Assembly (NCBI GenBank): GCA_021397835.1
Contig: JAJFZO010000566.1
Coordinates: 7,932,001 to 7,996,000 of the forward strand
Source of the DNA: Moringa oleifera
Taxonomy: Eukaryota; Streptophyta; Magnoliopsida; Brassicales; Moringaceae
DNA: 64,000 nt
Direction: 5' to 3'
Positions 47,051 to 59,833 of the stretch are shown piece by piece. Every line of letters begins with the position of its first letter. Within the stretch, counting starts at the first letter, position 1. Below the pieces are notes generated by a model. It was not told the origin of the DNA and made no database searches. It saw only the letters and a list, made by a program, of their open reading frames with translations. The position numbers and the translations under genes were made by a program.

Positions 47051-47658
47051 CCACCTTTTACTTTCATTACTAAGTACTTATAAATTAAATTCCTAAATTT
47101 TTTTCCTTTCGTGCGAGTATCATTTCCTTTCCCCTTATTTCTATTGTTACCTCTGCTTCTGTCTTCTTAAACTGTTTCTTTTTCGCCCACTCCATTTCCT
47201 CTCTAACTTTATTATTGTCTTTGCATCTATCTATACACATGGTTCTTAAAATTTTTAATTTCACTAGCGAATGGCACTGTTTTTCCCTATTCATCTTACT
47301 ATCTCAGAGCTAAGTCTTTTCTGCTCTCTTCCTTCTCGACATCTTCGTGTGTACCATGTTCTCCACTGTGAACAGGCATATTCTCTTTCCTCTTTACTTA
47401 ATAATTTGTGAAGTTAATTGTTGAAATTATTGATAATGATATTAAAGATTATAAAATCTTGTATAAGAATATAATGATTAGATTTGGTAATTACAGAAAT
47501 ATTTTAGATTTTAAATAAAGTTTTTAGTTATTTATTTTATGTTTTAATAAATTTAATTTATGGTATATTATTAGTTAATTGTTGAATTTGGTTTTAATTT
47601 AAGATAGATATTTTAATTAGATTTTTATGACATTTAAATTACTTAGATATTTATTAAA
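47051..47658. other. Non-coding leader of CACTA copy 3, upstream part
   Basis: Between the GC-rich array and the segment shared with copy 1. It includes a pyrimidine-rich stretch (CTTTCCCCTTATTTCTATTG) and, from about 47400, AT-rich repeats. In copy 1 this part would lie off the left edge of the window. No gene. Confidence 0.6.
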
Positions 47659-48440
47659 TTTTATAATTGTTAATTTTATTTATTAATAAATTTATTTTAT
47701 GTTAGATTATTTAGAAAATAATTTAATTCATTTGTGATATAAGATAAATAAGTTAATTAGAGTTTTATGAAATTTAAATTAGTTAGGTATTAATTAAATT
47801 CTATAATTATTAATTTCATAGGTTAATTAAAAATTTTGTTTATATTAAATTAGATAGATAATAGTTTAATAGAATATAATTTGAGATAAACAATTTAATT
47901 AGATTTTTATAAAATTTTAATTAGTTAAATGTTAATTAAATTTTGCAATTGTTAATTTTATTTATTAATAAAATTGGTTAATTTTTTATTGCTTACATTG
48001 TTAATAGTTTATTTACATTGTAATTTCATAACACAAATAATTTAATTAATTAGATTTTTATAAAAATTAATTTACTTAGATGTTGATTAAATTTTGAAGT
48101 TGTTAATTTTATTTTTTCAAATAAATTTAGTTTATGTTGATTACATATTTACATATGAATGATTATTACTAATGTTGAAAAAATTTATTTATATGTTAAT
48201 CAATTAAATTAATCTATTATATGATAATCATAAACTGTTACTGTTAGCAAAGTTAGACTTCACACATATTCTTTAGACACATCATTTGAGAATTATGAGT
48301 GAATATTTATTATCGGCCAGGTGTTTGTAAGTGCATTAAAATCAATTGTTCAATAATAATTCTTGAATTATCGAGATCAGAGAGTTTAAAAATGTAACAT
48401 TTATGTGCAACATATGTGTAATTTTTTGTTCATTTTATGG
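47659..48440 (+). repeat. AT-rich leader of copy 3, homologous to 1-785
   Basis: Colinear with the first 785 bases of the window with few indels. It ends TTGTTCATTTTATGG, where the alignment switches abruptly to the coiled-coil part of the second gene. Confidence 0.85.
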
Positions 48441-48620
48441 AGGAGCGTATAGGGGAGGAGCATAGGACTTTAGATGAGAGATTGTAGGGGGAACATAACA
48501 CGAGGGAGCATGATCACATACGCTTGGAGACTAAATTGCAAGAGCACTTACAGACAGAGGTTGATATGGATAAGCACATTCGTAGGATGGAGGCTCTCCT
48601 TTTCGAAAGCGGGCCTTAGC
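48436..48620 (+). pseudogene. C-terminal remnant of the second CACTA gene, copy 3
   Basis: MEERIGEEHRTLDERL-stop-GEHN, then HDHIRLETKLQEHLQTEVDM and RRMEALLFESGP, matches the coiled coil and tail of the second gene in copies 1 and 2. It has one internal stop and an early terminal TAG. The join to the leader at about 48436-48440 has the shared pentamer TATGG on both parental sides. Confidence 0.85.
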
Positions 48621-48769
48621 ATTGCCTAATAATTAGATGTAATTTCTCATATGAATATTGTATTTCACGAGAACATAATATGTAATATTGTATTTATTAT
48701 GTTTTCTGAATTTTAGTTTATTTTATTTTTGTTTAGTTATATTTAAAATTATTTTCTTATAAAAAATTA

Positions 48770-49044
48770 ATTATATTAACGACAGATCTATTAGTCACTA
48801 ATTAATTTGTAATGAAGCTTCTGGGTGTAGCAACAGATTCTTATTAGTCGATAAAATAGCAACAGATATTAGTCTATTGCTAAAATAGCAGTAGAATAGA
48901 ATCTGTCCTTAAACTAGCGACAGACAAGAATCTATTGTTAAAGTAGTGACGAAGATTATTCTATTGCTATCTTTAGTGACAGATGTAAATTGATCACTAA
49001 TTTAGTGACGGATTCACCAGTCGCTAAATCTGTTTTTTTTAGTG
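48770..49044. repeat. 3' subterminal repeat array of CACTA copy 3
   Basis: TAGCAACAGAT / TAGTGACAGA words with more divergence than in copies 1 and 2, ending CGCTAAATCTGTTTTTTTTA GTG. Bases 48621-48769 are AT-rich spacer. Confidence 0.85.
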
Positions 49045-51959
49045 GGGAAGTAAGGGAAAGGAATGGATAGAAAAAGCTTGTTCAAGAAGGGTAAGTAGTG
49101 GGGAAGCGAAGTAATTATGTTGGGTCAATCAGGAAATGACCAATCAAGCTTGTTAAGGATTTTAAATTCAAGCAGCTCATTGCTAGACGATTGGTCAAGC
49201 TAAGAGAAAAAGGCAATAGTTCTTCCAATCAAGCAAGGGACCGACCAATTCCAACTATTGCAATGATAGCCATCAAAGCAAGAAGTATTAACTTGTAGGA
49301 TTAAGTGGGAAGAGCGAAACTTGACAGGTCTTGTAACTACTAAATTAATGGGCAGCTTTAAAAAATGGCTACCGTGTTTATGATTTGCTATGATTTGGTG
49401 GGAAGCTGAAAGTGAAGAAAGCTAAGCGCAAGCAACAAAGGTAATCAAGCAGTAATCGAGAGTCGAAGGTATGATTCCACTTAGTGGCGAATTCAACCAA
49501 CATGAAAAGTAACCTTAGCCCTTTTTCAAGCCAATCTACTTGCCTTTTTTCTCTCATTTCTTTATGCTACTTTAACTTTCTACCAACCACTTTAGTTCAG
49601 TGAAGGTAATCCCTTCTTTGACATCTTAAACCAATCACTCTATCCACAAGTTTTTGAATTAATTCTTGCCCTTTCTTTTAATTTAAGTAAGCTGCTTGCT
49701 CTTTTTTCATGCGTGCTTGTGCCTGCAAGCTTAGAAATCTTTCTGGGAACATACACTTAATGACCACTTACTTAACTTAGTTCATTCCTTCCTGAGAGAA
49801 GATGCAAAACTCAAAGCCTATTTAAAAAAGAAAACCTTATTTTACAAGCCTAAGTGCCCCAACAGAAAGTATGGATATCATTGTCTAAAAAATGCATCTT
49901 GCTTAGGTTGAAACAAATACCAGTATAGTTGCTATTTTTATACCATTATTAGTAGATTAAACACTCTTCTTTCTCTTGTCTTTCAGAGTAGATCTTTTCT
50001 TAGTTGAGTTAGATCCACATTGTGGGTTAATTTTTCATTTTTTTGGAGCTTTACTTTATTAATAAAGGTTTGCTGCCCCTATATGCTTTAAGCTTATGGA
50101 CACTTCAAACTCGTACCCTCACATCTTGGTTTTGGCTTTTATCAACTTACACGCTGATGAGCTCTTTCCCTCAAGTTCTATGACTCGAGTAATAAGAGCT
50201 TTACAATAAAATGCAAAAGAATGCCACCTCTCTATTAAGTTACCTTACCTTTTTGGTATCCGATTGGCTTAACCTAATAATATTTGTATCGGTATCTCAT
50301 TCTGATTGACTTCTTTGTGAATTTTGTCTTTGGGTTGATAATTTTTATAGTCCACTACTAAGATAAATGCTTTTTATTGGCTTCTCTATCTTCGGCTCCT
50401 CTCTTTTGTCTCTGTCTTTTTTATATAAAAATCTTTTTCTTTTTCTTTTGCCTTTGATTAAGAATTAGTTTTTCTTATTTTATTTTTTATCATACTTCTC
50501 AAAATTTAAAAGTTATTCACTACAACTGCTTTCCATGTTAGATTCAAAGGTACTTGATTTCTCTTCATTAGCCTCCATTCTCAAAATTATACTATTTTTG
50601 TTACTTTCCAAAGTGGGTTCTTGGTTTCTGATCTTTTTGTTGTGGTATCCCATCCTTTTCCTTGACGTCTAAAAGCGGGTTTATCCACTTTATTCAAGAC
50701 ATCCTCTGCATGGGCTGAATCTTTACACCCTCCAACCATTTTGTCATTCACTGGGAATTTCCTTTGCTTGCATCTGGCTTCCTCTCTTTAGTGCTGTAAG
50801 TATTTATTTGGGATTAGGTTGTTTCATCATTACTTGGGTTTACCTCTCTCATTCCGATCCAATGCTGTGGTACTCCATTGGCAAGTCTATGAAATAAAGC
50901 AATCATAGTAACTTTTCACAGTTTTTTTGTTCTTAAAGAGGCTCCAACCTCTTCTTATTTTAATTGACTGTTCTTCAATGCTTTTCTTCATTTGATTAAG
51001 TATAAGGCTTTTTTTATTTTTTCGTGGGGATTTTTTTTTCATTTTCCTTTCTTTTCCTTTTTTTAGGAAAATAATTTAAAAGAAAGAAAAACCTTTTTCA
51101 TTATATTAGAGCTTTATTTTAGGCATCAACATGATTTCGGCAAACTGGCTTTGTTTCTTCGTCTTTGAAAGCACTTATATAAAATAGCTATGACTTTCTC
51201 TTCCACTAGATTTAGCCTATTGGAAAAAACTCTCTCCTTACTAGCCGAGCACTCTTTGAGAACCTCAACCTTATAAACCTCCCTCTAAAGGTCTTGTATT
51301 TCTTAGGGATTTGAGTAGTTGATTAGCTATTACCATCATGGGCACATTTCTTTTTTTGGTGAAGACTCTCACATATTTTAAGTCTACTTGGCATTCTTAT
51401 CCATCAAAGACCTTTAACATTGTATTGGCGAATGTGGTTCCTACCTTCATTGCCCTAAAAATGGAGCTTTTTCCATATGGACTGAAGATCCATAAGTTAT
51501 AACAGTCATGTGCTACCCTGAAATCATTTCTTCACGGGGTGGACCAACATATCTTTAGTATTTTTAATAGCATGATCAAGATTAGGCTTTTTTAGGTGAT
51601 TGACTCCCTATAAAGTATGACTTCTTCATCTTTCAATAGACATGAAAAAACAAAAAAGGAAAAGCATCGAATTTTTATTGTCTTTATCTTTCAATTGATA
51701 CGAAAAAAAAAAAGGAAAAGCATCAAATTCCTTTACAATAAAGTTTCTCACACTTTTCTATTGCATTAATGTTAGTGCTTAAAGCACCCAAAGTCTCTCC
51801 ATAATGTTTGCAGCCATATGTTCCAATTGTATTTAGGGCAAGATAGGTGGTAAGATTACCTTTTTTAGAGGATGTCGTGTCATTTTCTTCACAATCACCT
51901 TTGGTCATAGTCATTTTTTACTTTGATTAACTAGATAATTTCACCATTTCTCATGGATT
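49045..51959. other. Mitochondrial-like degraded DNA, no gene recognised
   Basis: Mixed-composition filler as before. From about 50380 it is unusually T-rich (CTTTTGTCTCTGTCTTTTTT and similar). A near-duplicate of about 40 bp with TCTTTCAATAGACATGAAAAA / TCTTTCAATTGATACGAAAAA occurs at 51630-51675 and 51686-51730. No gene recognised. Confidence 0.4.
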
Positions 51960-52320
51960 CACCATAAAAAAACAAAACTTTTTATGACGTGCAATGTCCA
52001 TCATTAAAAACTTTTTATGACAGTCAAGAAAGTGTCATTATAAGTGATGACATAAAAACTTTATGACTATATAAAAGACCGTCATAAATTTTTGACGATT
52101 TTTAACCATCATTAAAAAGTTAAAGTATTAATGATGGTTTGTGATGAACCGTCATAAAAAACTTATGAGGGGCTATAATAAACCGTCATAAAACATATTC
52201 ATGATATCATGACGATCTTTGTGACCGTCATTAAAAACATTCATTTATTAATGATAATCTTTGTGATTTTAGAATATGCACTTTTTATGATGATTTTTAT
52301 GATCGTCATAAAAAATATTT
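51960..52320. repeat. Subterminal repeats, left end of the 10-kb CACTA
   Basis: TTTTTATGACGTGC, GACCGTCATAAATTTTTGAC, AACCGTCATAAAAAACTTATG and similar direct and inverted units. Bases 52321-53639 are AT-rich with no gene. Confidence 0.85.
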
Positions 52321-53639
52321 ATGTTTTATTATATATTTTTTATTAATTAATTACAAAATTTTTTTATAATTTTAGTTAATTAATTAATAATTGTCATTTG
52401 TTTTTACAATTATAGTCAAACAGTATAAAAATATCAAAAAAAAATTACATATATTTATAACTGCAACTATTATCATTTTATAAAATATAATAATATTAAG
52501 TGTCAAAAATAAACAAAATATTTACAAATTAAATTACACAATATGTCATCTTCACTGCTTTGTTCTACCATTACATCAAAAAGTACCCAATGAATTAGAT
52601 GTGTCACTCCTACAATTGTTACAAAAAAGATACATTATTATATTAGCTCTATTTAACATATAATTAATTTATGTATCAAAATAAATAAGTAATTGTAATA
52701 AGGCTTGAAAATCAAACATAATCAAAGGTTGAGAATGCATCTAGATATCAAAAATATAACTTCTTACACCTCATAAGGTCTATATTAATCATAATATATA
52801 ATTTTCTATTCTAGTTCCCTACAACTAGATATCAAAAGTGTAACTTCTTATAATGCAACAACAAGGGCAAAAATTAACTAATCATAAGCATCTTTATTTC
52901 GTATGCATGCTCAAAAACTTTTACTTGTTCTTTGCTTTACCAACTTTTTAAAGATGACCTGTATAGAATTCTCAACAGAATTGACAAGGAACTTAATAGA
53001 ATTAGTAGATGGCTCAATTATTAGAATGGCTGGAGTGCTCAATGAATAGAATTAGTCCATTATACGTGAATTTAACCAAGTCAAACAACACACAATTAAA
53101 ACATAATCATTAATAAGTCAACAAGGATTACATACCTGGCTATGATAGTAACTGTTGGACATGCATAGCCATTCACCATGCACTTTGTTAATTTCTTCAT
53201 TAATATATGTATCCTTACCATTGAACTTTAAGATTAAAATACAAAAGAAGATAGTATAATCAATTTGATATTATTTATAAATACGAACATTTAATATGTA
53301 AATAAAATAAATAATATGACCTTCTCACAAAGAATTTTTGGATCTTCAATTATTTTTTTCATAAATCAAAGCACAAAATAGCCACATTCTATACTACCTC
53401 TTTGAATCGGTGCCTATTCATGTAGAAATATAATCATTAACACATATTTTCAATATTATTAATAATGAAAATAACAAAATGAACTCACCTTGAATTCGTT
53501 GTCATGTAATATTTGATCTCACACGAAACATTTGAAAACCCTTATATCATTAACCAATAAACATTTGATTAACCAATAAACATTTGAAAACATGTAGTAT
53601 TTAGAATTTAAAATGAAACCAATAAACAAAAGACATAAA

Positions 53640-56330
53640 GTAAAACTTGTACTCACATGATCACAATTTTTTTAAGATTAGGTCCTACTTCATGACCCAA
53701 AGAATCCAAATAATACACTATTTATGATACCATATCAATAATCACTAATTGCTACTGAAATCCATTCGTAATAAGAAAAACAAAAGATGATAAATAGCCA
53801 AATGAGATATCTCCTAGTAAAGCAATTAAGGTAAATATTTCTTACTTTGGATTATAAGGCATGAAAATAAATTGGCTTGAATGTGCTTTCTCTAATCGCT
53901 CAGCAATATGTCGTGCATTATCTTTTAACCTACTTTCATTATTTAGTCCACCAGAGAGCAAGACAATCACAAGATTGATGAAGCCAAATTGTTTTAAATT
54001 TTTCATATCCTTTGAATTAGCACGTAGATATCTGAAAGTAAACAAATTGAAAGTTAAATCATATAAACATAGATATTAAAATAAATTGATATTGAAATTC
54101 TCCCTAATCTGATATACAGACAAATGCTAATTCCTCCTAATTCTTTTTTATCAATCATGATAGAGCAATCTTTTGAGCCAAAATAGCAATGAAATGGACA
54201 GCAAAAAATATCATCATCAAATCTTACTTTAACTTTATTTCACATATTAATCATCAATGGATAAGTTACTTTTGCGAACTGCTATAGAGCTTGCTTAGAA
54301 ATTGATCTTACTTTTTTACTGATTTACTTTCCCTTTCTCTCCAAACATATGACAATAATAAATTTTAAAAGAAAAAAATTAATATATAAAAAAAGATAAT
54401 TTACCACAACTAAAATTGTCTCATACCTGCTTAACAATATGAGTAGAAACCAAGTGTTTAGGCAAACTTACATAATAACCTAATACATCTTTAACAAATA
54501 TAAGATATTCATCCTCATTTTTGATAGGTAGTCGAGCATCTTGACTGAATATTTGATCAACAAAAATCATAAAATTGGCACAAGAACCATCAATAATAGT
54601 TCCCATTGCAACAACATTTTCTAGTGTATCTACTGCTAATTTACATACAACACCCTATTCATAAAGAAAATGACATTATTAATTATAATTAATAGTAAAA
54701 ACAATGTTTATAGCATTAAATAAATAAGTAAATACCTTCATCTTCAAATCTTCATCAGAAACATCGCAAGAATCCTTCATAAGCATTGGTTAATCGAGTT
54801 TTTGTATCTTATTGGAGCTATAACCTTCAAGTTGTACAACACGTGAATGTGTATCTATGCTTCCTTGAGTAAATAACAATAGTTTCTACTCTGCCTCAGC
54901 CAAGCGAGCTTCTAGATATGCTACCTCATTAGGAGTAGAGAAAAAGACCGTAGGAATGATAAACTTTTCAACTCCCCTAACTAGACCCTATGCTCATTAA
55001 TACCAAGAGCTTTGCTTAAAATGTCATCACTGCCTGAGAATGTAATGGTACCAACTTTTGACTCCTCCACTAACTCATTCTATAATAATCCATGCCAAAT
55101 CAAGTATAAATTACATAAAAATTAATTTTCTAGTTTTATAAGCTATTATTCATGACTTGCATGCAATAAATATAAAATATTGCAACTTAACTTTAAGTAT
55201 GTCAAGAAAACAAACAGGGAAGAAAAAGACAAAATACTTTCTGTTTGGGTGTCTTTGTTCATAAGCCAAGAAAAAGTGGCATTCTAGTTGGTTAGACTAT
55301 ACTGCCTTAATGCCTGAATAATATTCCTTTGTTGCCTCATTGTCTTAAAACTTTAGCAAACAATCTTATAAGGACAAGATTTCTAACGTTTAGTAAGATT
55401 CATTAAAAAGAAAACTTACAATTTTTTCAATGATAGGCATCGTTTCTAATGCATAATGTCCTTTTTTATCTTGTCACGCTAGCTTCCATAATTCACTACG
55501 ATCAATTTCCTCTTCTACCTTGAGTTCTACTTTCTGAAAAGATGGAGTAAAAAAATAAAAATTAGAAAGAATGTATCTTAAAATCATCACAAAGAATGTA
55601 AGAATGAGAAAATTACCAATTTGTGCTCTAAGGTTGCATATCCACCTCGACTCAATCGATGAGGATATTTATTATGTTTTTGTCGTTTTTTTTTTGTTCT
55701 TCATTTAATTTCTACAATGTTTTCATTGCAGTTGATGAAGAAACATTAAATATTTATTATTTAAAAAACATATTACAACATAAATGTACTTTAAAATCCT
55801 CTGAAAGTCGTGATTTAATGAACATCTCCCAATCATTTTGTGAAATGAAATCGTAAATCGAAGGCGGTCTCGCTATAGCATCAAGATTGTCGGCAAAAGG
55901 CATTATATATTTTGTTGTTAGGATATTCTTGAATGTTCTAAATTTGTTGTCAATTAATTATAAGATAGACTTTTTCATGCGATGATCAATTTCAAATGCA
56001 TCCTACAAATAAAATTTGATAAGTTACTGTGCTAATAAAAAGCATAATTAAATATCTAGGGTGAAAGTGTAAAACCTGAACATATTCCCATATTTTTTTC
56101 TTTCAAATGATTAGGAACCTCTCGTCGGTCACTATAAGTTATAGGTACTGTGGTACGTGCAAGAATCCAAGAGTAGACATAAAGGACTTAGCTTCAGCAC
56201 TATATGGTACACCTTTTGAATTGAACTATATTACCATTTTTGTCCCCAAAATTTTTTTGTTCAATAATTTTATTGGTCCTCTAGATTTGGTAGGTGAATC
56301 TAATAACTTCTTAGTCATATCTATATTCCT
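53640..56330 (-). pseudogene. Second-half CACTA ORF: Transposase_24-like, DUF8039-like and Ulp1-like segments
   Basis: Reading the - strand: TKKLLDSPTKSRGPIKLLNK and VTDERFLI, then KIWEYVQ and DAFEIDHRMKKSILQLIDNK with FRTFKN and NDWEMFI (Transposase_24-like; 56330-55640); DARLPIKNEDEYL and VLGYYVSLPKHLV (DUF8039-like; 54606-54421); DNARHIAERLEKAHSSQFIF and MPYNPK (54045-53842), then, beyond an intron, VYYLDSLGHEVGPNLKKIVD (about 53730-53640), resembling the Ulp1/C48 protease-like region often fused to plant CACTA proteins. The His-containing HW motif expected between them is not clearly visible. Frames change several times and stops are frequent. Role in transposition is not established; assignment by motif only. 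Confidence 0.7.
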
Positions 56331-56717
56331 ACAAACATAATATAATCCAAATAAATAGTTAAAGCATAATTCATTGTATGATACTAGTTTTTGCAATAAA
56401 TAATACTGTCATAAAAGAAAAAAAAACAATCAAACCTTTTTGCCTTGAGTTAAAAAGTTTACTTGTAAGCTTCATCAATCTAAGTTCCATCACAATCATC
56501 CTCATTGATTTCATCATTTATACCAACTTCAAGTATGCCATCAATAATGAAATCATATTCTTCTATGTTACCCACATCATTATTTCTTTAATTATGTTTA
56601 TAGTCTTTTTGTGAAGTAGAGCAAACAATGGACCATCTTACATCTAGTTGGTCTGAAATGTAAAAGACCTGATTTAGCTTGAGAAGCTAAAATGAAACAA
56701 TCAGATTTATGGCCATG

Positions 56718-59700
56718 TCATTTATGATTAATTAATATGTGACCAACATAATCTAATTTAATCCCACCATTATTTTTAACCCAATCACATTTGAATAATG
56801 TTATTTTAAACATGTGGTAATTGAGCTCCCATATTTCCTTGATAACACCATAAAATGACAATTGTCCAATTACTAGATTCTTGTCCTTAGTACTTGACAT
56901 TTGCATTATTGTTGCAACTACAATGACTCCACTATTTTGTGTAACTCAACTATTATCATGTTTCCATGTATAGAAGTGATAACTATTCACATCATATCTA
57001 GGATATTTTATAACTTCAAGACAAGGTCCATGTGCTAACCATTTCACCAAAAAGGAAGGTTGATTTAGCCTTTGCATTTCTGATGCAACCTATTGACAAA
57101 AATTTAATCGAATAGATTTCAGTATTAAATAAATAGAAGACATATATAATCATGTTAAAGAAACTAGTAAGTACCTTTTCTCGAAACCAAGAAATAAAGG
57201 TTCGAGTATGCTCATCTTATAACCATTTGGATTGTTTTGATTGATGAGGATACTGTAATTTCACATAGTTGATATGCTTATTGTTAATGCAATAAGGTTA
57301 AGCTCATCTAATGAATGCATATATGTATGAAGTATATGTTTTATAATCAAAAGACACAGATTAGGAAGAGACATACTCAACATATAGTTAAACGTCAAGT
57401 GAATTCAGTAATACATAATGATGTGCTTGTTCTAATTCTTGTCAATCAACAATAATAATGTGACCACTAGGTAAGGGCTTTCCAACTTGGATGTCATCTT
57501 CTTTTCTAAGCTTCACAAAATTCAAGTGCTTCTTTTGCAATGTAGCATTCATCAATACATCCTTCAAGACGATTAAGGTTATGAACATATCCTTTCAAAG
57601 TTTTCATGAACCGTTCAAATGGATACATCCATCTAAGGTGTATTGGTCCATATAATCTCACTTCTTTATTAAAGTGCACTGCTAAATGCACTATTATATC
57701 GAAAAAAGAAGGTGGAAAGTATTTTTCAAATAAGCAAAGAGTTACCCCCAAATCTTGCTGTAATTTGCCTAGTTTTGAAACATCCACAACCTTACTACAC
57801 AAAGCATTGAAGAAGAAGCTAAATCTCATGATTACGTATCTAACATGTTTTGGCAAAACTGAGCGAATAGCCAATGGTAAAAGTTATTGCATAAGAGCAT
57901 GACAATCATGAGACTTAAGACCTTGAATTTTCATATATGTCATTGACACAAGATTTTTGAAATTTGAAGACTACCTATCAGGAACTTTTATGTTTGATAA
58001 TGTCTCACAAAACATCCTTCTCTTTGATTTGCTTAGAGTGTAACAAGCAGCTCGTAAATAAGTACGGCTATTTACAACTTTGGGAGCTAACCTTTTTCTT
58101 AAGCCAATTTCTGCAAGGTCTAGTTGAGTGTTGATCCCATCTTTAAATTTTTCAGGAATATTAAGCAAAGTCCCTAGATGCTTTCACAAACATTTTTTTC
58201 AATATGCATTATATCCAAAATGCGCCGAACATGTAAATGTTTCCAATATTCAAGGTCAAAAAAGCATGATTTCTTCTTGAAGCATGTTTGAATATTGTCA
58301 TTCAATCTTTTACCCCTGTGATTTTCCTCTTAGCAACTTTTTTTTTATCCCATACATGAGTAATAGAGCTTATTTTTTGTAGTATTTCTTCTCCACTTAG
58401 TGCACAGGGAGGTGAATTGGTTTCATGTTCTCCATTGCATTTTTTTTTTTTTTTTGCTTTTTAAATGGACTATTTTTTGGAAGGAATCGTCTATGACCCA
58501 TATATACATTTTTCTTACCATGTTGTAATCTACAAGTATACGTGCTTTTACCACATATTGGACAAGTATAATATCCCTTAACTGTACATAAGCAGAAAGA
58601 TTTCCATAAGCAGAAAAATCATTAATTGTACATAATAAAACAGCTCATAACGTAAACAACTCTTTTAAGTAAGAATCATAGACTTTTACACTAACCTCCC
58701 ATAGAAGCTTCAAATCATCAATCAATGGGGCAAGATATACATCAATATCATTACCTGGTTGGTGAGGTCCTAATATAAGCAAGGATTACATCATGAATTT
58801 TCGTTTCATACATAACCAAGGTGGTAGATTATATGTTATCATTACCACTGGCCAACAACTATATGTAGTGCTAAAAGAACTATGTAAATTTATTCCATTC
58901 GTAGAAATAGCCAATCAAAGATTTCTGTGTTTGAATGCAAAACTTGGCCATTAAAAGTCTATTAACTTCTAAGCAGGTTGAATTGGCAGGATGTCTTAGT
59001 TTCCCATTTACTTCCTTTTTGTTAGCATGCCAAGTTAAATGTTGTACAATTTGTGGTAACCGAAACATTTGCTTGAACTGTGGAATAGGAGGAAAGTACC
59101 ACAACACTTTATCAGGAATCCTTTTTGTTTGTTTTTTTACCTTACCATTTTCTTTCCATCTCAATAGTCCACAAGTAGGACAAGATAATAAATTCTTATA
59201 CTCCTTTTTATAGAGTATACAATCATTTGGGCAAGCAAGTATTTTCTTATAATGTAAACCTAATGTGTTCATAGTTTTTTTTTGCTTCATACATCGATGT
59301 AAGGATTTCATTTCTAGTAGGAAACATATCAGACAAACAATTTAACAAATCAAAAAAACCCTTATCTAACCACCCATATTTTCCTTTTATGTTATCTAAT
59401 CTCAATAATGCAGATAATTTAGTATATTTCATATTACCAAGATATAAATGATTTTTTACATCTTCTAGTAAGTTTTGATATAATTTAGGATCATCTTCAA
59501 ATATTTAAATGCATCATTAACCATGTCTATTATAATATCGATATGATCATCATTGTAAGATTCATTAAACACTGATTTCTTATTTGTGCAAGATCTAGAA
59601 GAACACTCTTCTCCATGCCAAATCTATCTCTTATGCCTCTGATCAATCCCTTTACTAAACAAATGATACTTTACTTTTTTGACACTTAATAATATCAAAT

Positions 59701-59833
59701 TAGCACATGATTGACAAGGACATCTAATAAGTATAAGATCTTCATAATGAGAAATGGCAAAAGCAAGAAACTCATCTACGCCATCAGAAAACTCCTTAGA
59801 CAATCTATTCAAGTGCATCCAAGATTTATCCAT
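56718..59833 (-). pseudogene. TNP2-like transposase of the 10-kb CACTA
   Basis: Start MDKSWMHLNRLSKEFSDGVD (59833) is the Transpos_assoc opening; RCPCQSC gives its cysteines. KR-stop-IWHGE shows a TGG-to-TAG change. SMYEAKKNYEHIRFTL and LHYKKILACPNDCILYKKEY are followed by CPTCGLLRWKENGK and IPDKVLWYFPPIPQFKQMF. After a frameshift near 58900, NGINLHSSFSTTYSCWPVVM, YNLPPWLCMKRKFMM and VYLAPLIDDLKLLWEV belong to Transposase_21, as does DIMHIEKNVCESI (about 58200). LLNIPEKFKDG through YTLSKSKRRMFCETLSNIKV (58168-57971), HLAVHFNKEVRLYGPIHLRW (DUF4218, 57874-57506) and LSFYGVIKEIWELNYHMFK (DUF4216, 56906-56718) complete it. All expected domains are present, none in one intact frame. Confidence 0.88.

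Larger units (their letters stand above)
45443..49044 (+). mobile_element. CACTA element copy 3, ends-only deletion derivative, TSD GGG
   Basis: Starts CACTACGAAAAAATTTAAAA at 45443 and ends TTTTTTTTAGTG at 49044, flanked by GGG (45440-45442 and 49045-49047). From the 5' end it contains subterminal TAGCGACA-type repeats, a 1.3-kb GC-rich array, the AT-rich leader shared with copy 1, and then, after a large deletion, the last part of the second gene and the 3' subterminal array. All transposase domains are gone. Total 3.6 kb; mobile only if supplied with transposase. Confidence 0.92.

Noticed and set aside
46523..47083. Long open frames on both strands of the GC-rich array (up to 172 codons)
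   Set aside because: They translate repeat units lacking stops into low-complexity His/Met/Ala/Arg strings in several frames at once; composition, not coding, explains them.
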